Part shown: positions 13,960 through 15,441 of the stretch, one piece after another
Position numbering within the stretch: position 1 is the stretch's first letter
Layout: the number at the start of each line of letters is the position of its first letter
Source of the DNA: JBALVT01 sp047612385
Lineage (GTDB): Bacteria > Pseudomonadota > Gammaproteobacteria > Pseudomonadales > Halieaceae
NCBI GenBank assembly: GCA_047612385.1
Contig: JBLGAR010000108.1
Location: forward strand, 1 to 15,441
DNA: 15,441 nucleotides
Direction of reading: 5' to 3'
Notes under the pieces: generated by a model
The model's input: only the letters and a program-made list of their open reading frames with translations
Told to the model about the DNA's origin: nothing
The model's database searches: none
Position numbers and translations under genes: made by a program

Positions 13960-15147
13960 ATGTCGAACGAGATCGCCATACTCGGCGCCGGTATGCACCC
14001 CTGGGGCAAGTGGGGTCACAACTTTGTGGAATACGGCGTTGCTGCCGCCAGAGAAGCCCTGGCCGATGCCGGAGTGTCATGGAAAGATATCAAATTTGTT
14101 TCAGGGGGAGCCACCATACGCAATGGCTATCCCGGGCAGGTGGCCGGAGCGACATTCGCACAAGCACTGGGTTGGCAAGGTGCAGAGGTGAATACCTCTT
14201 ATGCGGCTTGCGCGTCTGGGTCTCAGGCTCTGGCAGCAGCACGCAGTAAAATTCTCTCTGGAGAATGTGAAGTGGCACTTGTAGTGGGCGCTGATACAAC
14301 ACCTAAGGGCTTTCTAGCGCCCGCGGGAGGATACCGTCCAGAAGATCCCGACTGGGTGCGTTTTTATCTGGGCATCACCAATCCAACCTACTTTGCGCTT
14401 TATGCACGCCGACGCATGGATTTGTACGGTGATACTCTCAATGACTTCGCCGCTGTAAAAGTAAAGAATTCCCTTATTGGCTCCAAGAACCCACGCGCCA
14501 GATATCGCAAGGCCTTTAGCCTGGAAGATGTCTCTGCCTCTGCCATGGTCGCAGATCCACTGCGTCTGATGGATATATGCGCCACCAGCGATGGCGGAGC
14601 CGCATTGATTGTTTCCAGCCTGGACTACGCTAGGAGAATGGGTAAGGGAAATGCACCCAGGATTGCCGCAATTTCAACCACCACACCCACTTTCGCCAGC
14701 GAAGTGGTGGAAATGCCCGATATCGCCACTGACTCCGCCGCTGCCGCTGGCATCGATGCACACAGTTTCAGAGCATCAATCCCGCTAAAAGCCTACGAAG
14801 AAGCGGGCATCGGTCCTGAAGATATTAGTTTGGCTGAAGTCTATGACTTGTCGACTGCGCTTGAGCTGGACTGGATTGAAGATCTGCAATTGGCGCCAAG
14901 GGGCGAGGCGGCGAAACTACTGCGCGCCGGGGATACTGCAATCGGTGGGAAAATACCGGTGAACGTTTCCGGTGGTTTAGCGTGTTTTGGCGAAGCAGTA
15001 CCGGCTCAGGCCCTCGCTCAGATCTGCGAACTAACCTGGCAATTGCGCGGACAAGCCGGTGATCGCCAGGTAAAAAATGCAATGGTGGGGATTACGGCCA
15101 ACCAGGGTCTGTTTGGTCACGGCAGTTCGGTGATCATTAAGAAGTAG
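13960..15147 (+). CDS. Thiolase-fold protein, SCPx/Ltp-like
   Basis: A 395-residue thiolase-superfamily protein. The N-terminal nucleophile region is intact (C84 in YAACASGSQAL). The other classical motifs are changed: the NEA region reads AEVYDLSTALE, the GHP region reads CFGEAVPA without the histidine, and the C-terminal CxG region reads NQGLFGHG without the cysteine. It is therefore unlikely to be an ordinary acyl-CoA thiolase. The DUF35 gene directly upstream and the SCPx/lipid-transfer-protein look point to a carbon-carbon lyase (retro-aldol) or ligase role on a CoA ester, by analogy with Ltp2. The ATG at 13960 has GGAGTGG eight bases upstream; a GTG at 13948 is less likely. The 3' end overlaps the converging lyase gene by 11 bases. 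Confidence 0.9.
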   Translation: MSNEIAILGAGMHPWGKWGHNFVEYGVAAAREALADAGVSWKDIKFVSGGATIRNGYPGQVAGATFAQALGWQGAEVNTSYAACASGSQALAAARSKILSGECEVALVVGADTTPKGFLAPAGGYRPEDPDWVRFYLGITNPTYFALYARRRMDLYGDTLNDFAAVKVKNSLIGSKNPRARYRKAFSLEDVSASAMVADPLRLMDICATSDGGAALIVSSLDYARRMGKGNAPRIAAISTTTPTFASEVVEMPDIATDSAAAAGIDAHSFRASIPLKAYEEAGIGPEDISLAEVYDLSTALELDWIEDLQLAPRGEAAKLLRAGDTAIGGKIPVNVSGGLACFGEAVPAQALAQICELTWQLRGQAGDRQVKNAMVGITANQGLFGHGSSVIIKK

Positions 15148-15441
15148 ATTCCAACTCCAACAGCCGCTGCGCCTGCTTAAGCATGCGCGTGGCTTCATCA
15201 ACATGCATAACTTCCACTAACTTACCGTCGAGCACTGCGACGCCCTTACCTTGCGCCTGCGCACTGTCCCAAGCCTGCAAAATCTTTCGCGCATGCTCAA
15301 GCTCCTCATCAGAGTAACCGTAGGTTCTATTGGCGCTGTCGATCTGCTTGGGGTGAATGAGTGTCTTGCCATCAAATCCCAATGCCCTGCCCTGTTCGCA
15401 TATTGCGTTCAAGCCGTCCGGATCGTCTAATTCCAGATGAA
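15137..15441 (-). CDS. HpcH/HpaI (CitE-like) lyase, C-terminal part
   Basis: The gene is cut by the right edge; about 100 C-terminal residues are visible, including frame upstream of the first start codon. HLELDDPDG and then QGRALGFDGKTLIHPKQI are the C-terminal hallmark of the CitE-like branch of the HpcH/HpaI aldolase/citrate lyase family, which cleave citryl-, malyl- or methylmalyl-CoA or act as thioesterases on such esters. The last ~40 residues form a helical tail. It converges on the thiolase-fold gene, overlapping it by 11 bases. The exact CoA substrate cannot be read from this part. Confidence 0.87.
   Translation of the reverse strand, partial: HLELDDPDGLNAICEQGRALGFDGKTLIHPKQIDSANRTYGYSDEELEHARKILQAWDSAQAQGKGVAVLDGKLVEVMHVDEATRMLKQAQRLLELESTS

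Overview
The window looks like a piece of a marine or environmental gammaproteobacterial chromosome, perhaps Cellvibrionales/Halieaceae-like. The main reasons are the order dapA, bamC, then a WalJ-type metallo-beta-lactamase-fold gene, which is a known gammaproteobacterial arrangement; an LpxL/HtrB-type acyltransferase; and an MCE-type ABC operon with a PqiC-like lipoprotein. The genus assignment is inference. I found no rRNA, tRNA, CRISPR array, transposase or integrase.

Layout. Positions 1-1475 (minus) hold a divergent class III nucleotide cyclase-like protein, followed after one base by the start of a second gene that runs off the left edge. Positions 1606-3038 (plus) hold a leucine-rich-repeat lipoprotein and an LpxL/HtrB-family acyltransferase. 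Positions 3044-5770 (minus) hold dapA, bamC and the MBL-fold hydrolase as one operon-like unit with overlapping or tight junctions.

Positions 5771 to about 7650 are gene-poor and look accessory. They hold one small membrane protein of unknown function (6220-6744), a large imperfect inverted repeat directly behind it that resembles a worn integron attC site, a protein-like fragment without a start, a 62-residue acidic protein, and several hairpins. The DUF3806 exported protein (7654-8166) closes this stretch.

Positions 8238-11737 (plus) form a tightly coupled four-gene MCE transport operon: a STAS-MlaE fusion permease, an MlaF-type ATPase, an MlaD-type MCE protein and a PqiC-like lipoprotein. 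They probably move lipids or other hydrophobic compounds between the membranes. Converging on it (minus) are an SDR oxidoreductase resembling 3-alpha-hydroxysteroid dehydrogenase and an SRAP (YedK/HMCES) DNA-protein crosslink protein.

Positions 13484-15147 (plus) hold a DUF35 zinc-ribbon protein paired with a thiolase-fold protein that lacks several classical thiolase motifs. This pair resembles the DUF35/Ltp2-type aldolase partnership. A CitE/HpcH-type lyase converges from the right edge. The right third therefore has an acyl-CoA and possibly steroid or isoprenoid catabolic flavour, which is inference.
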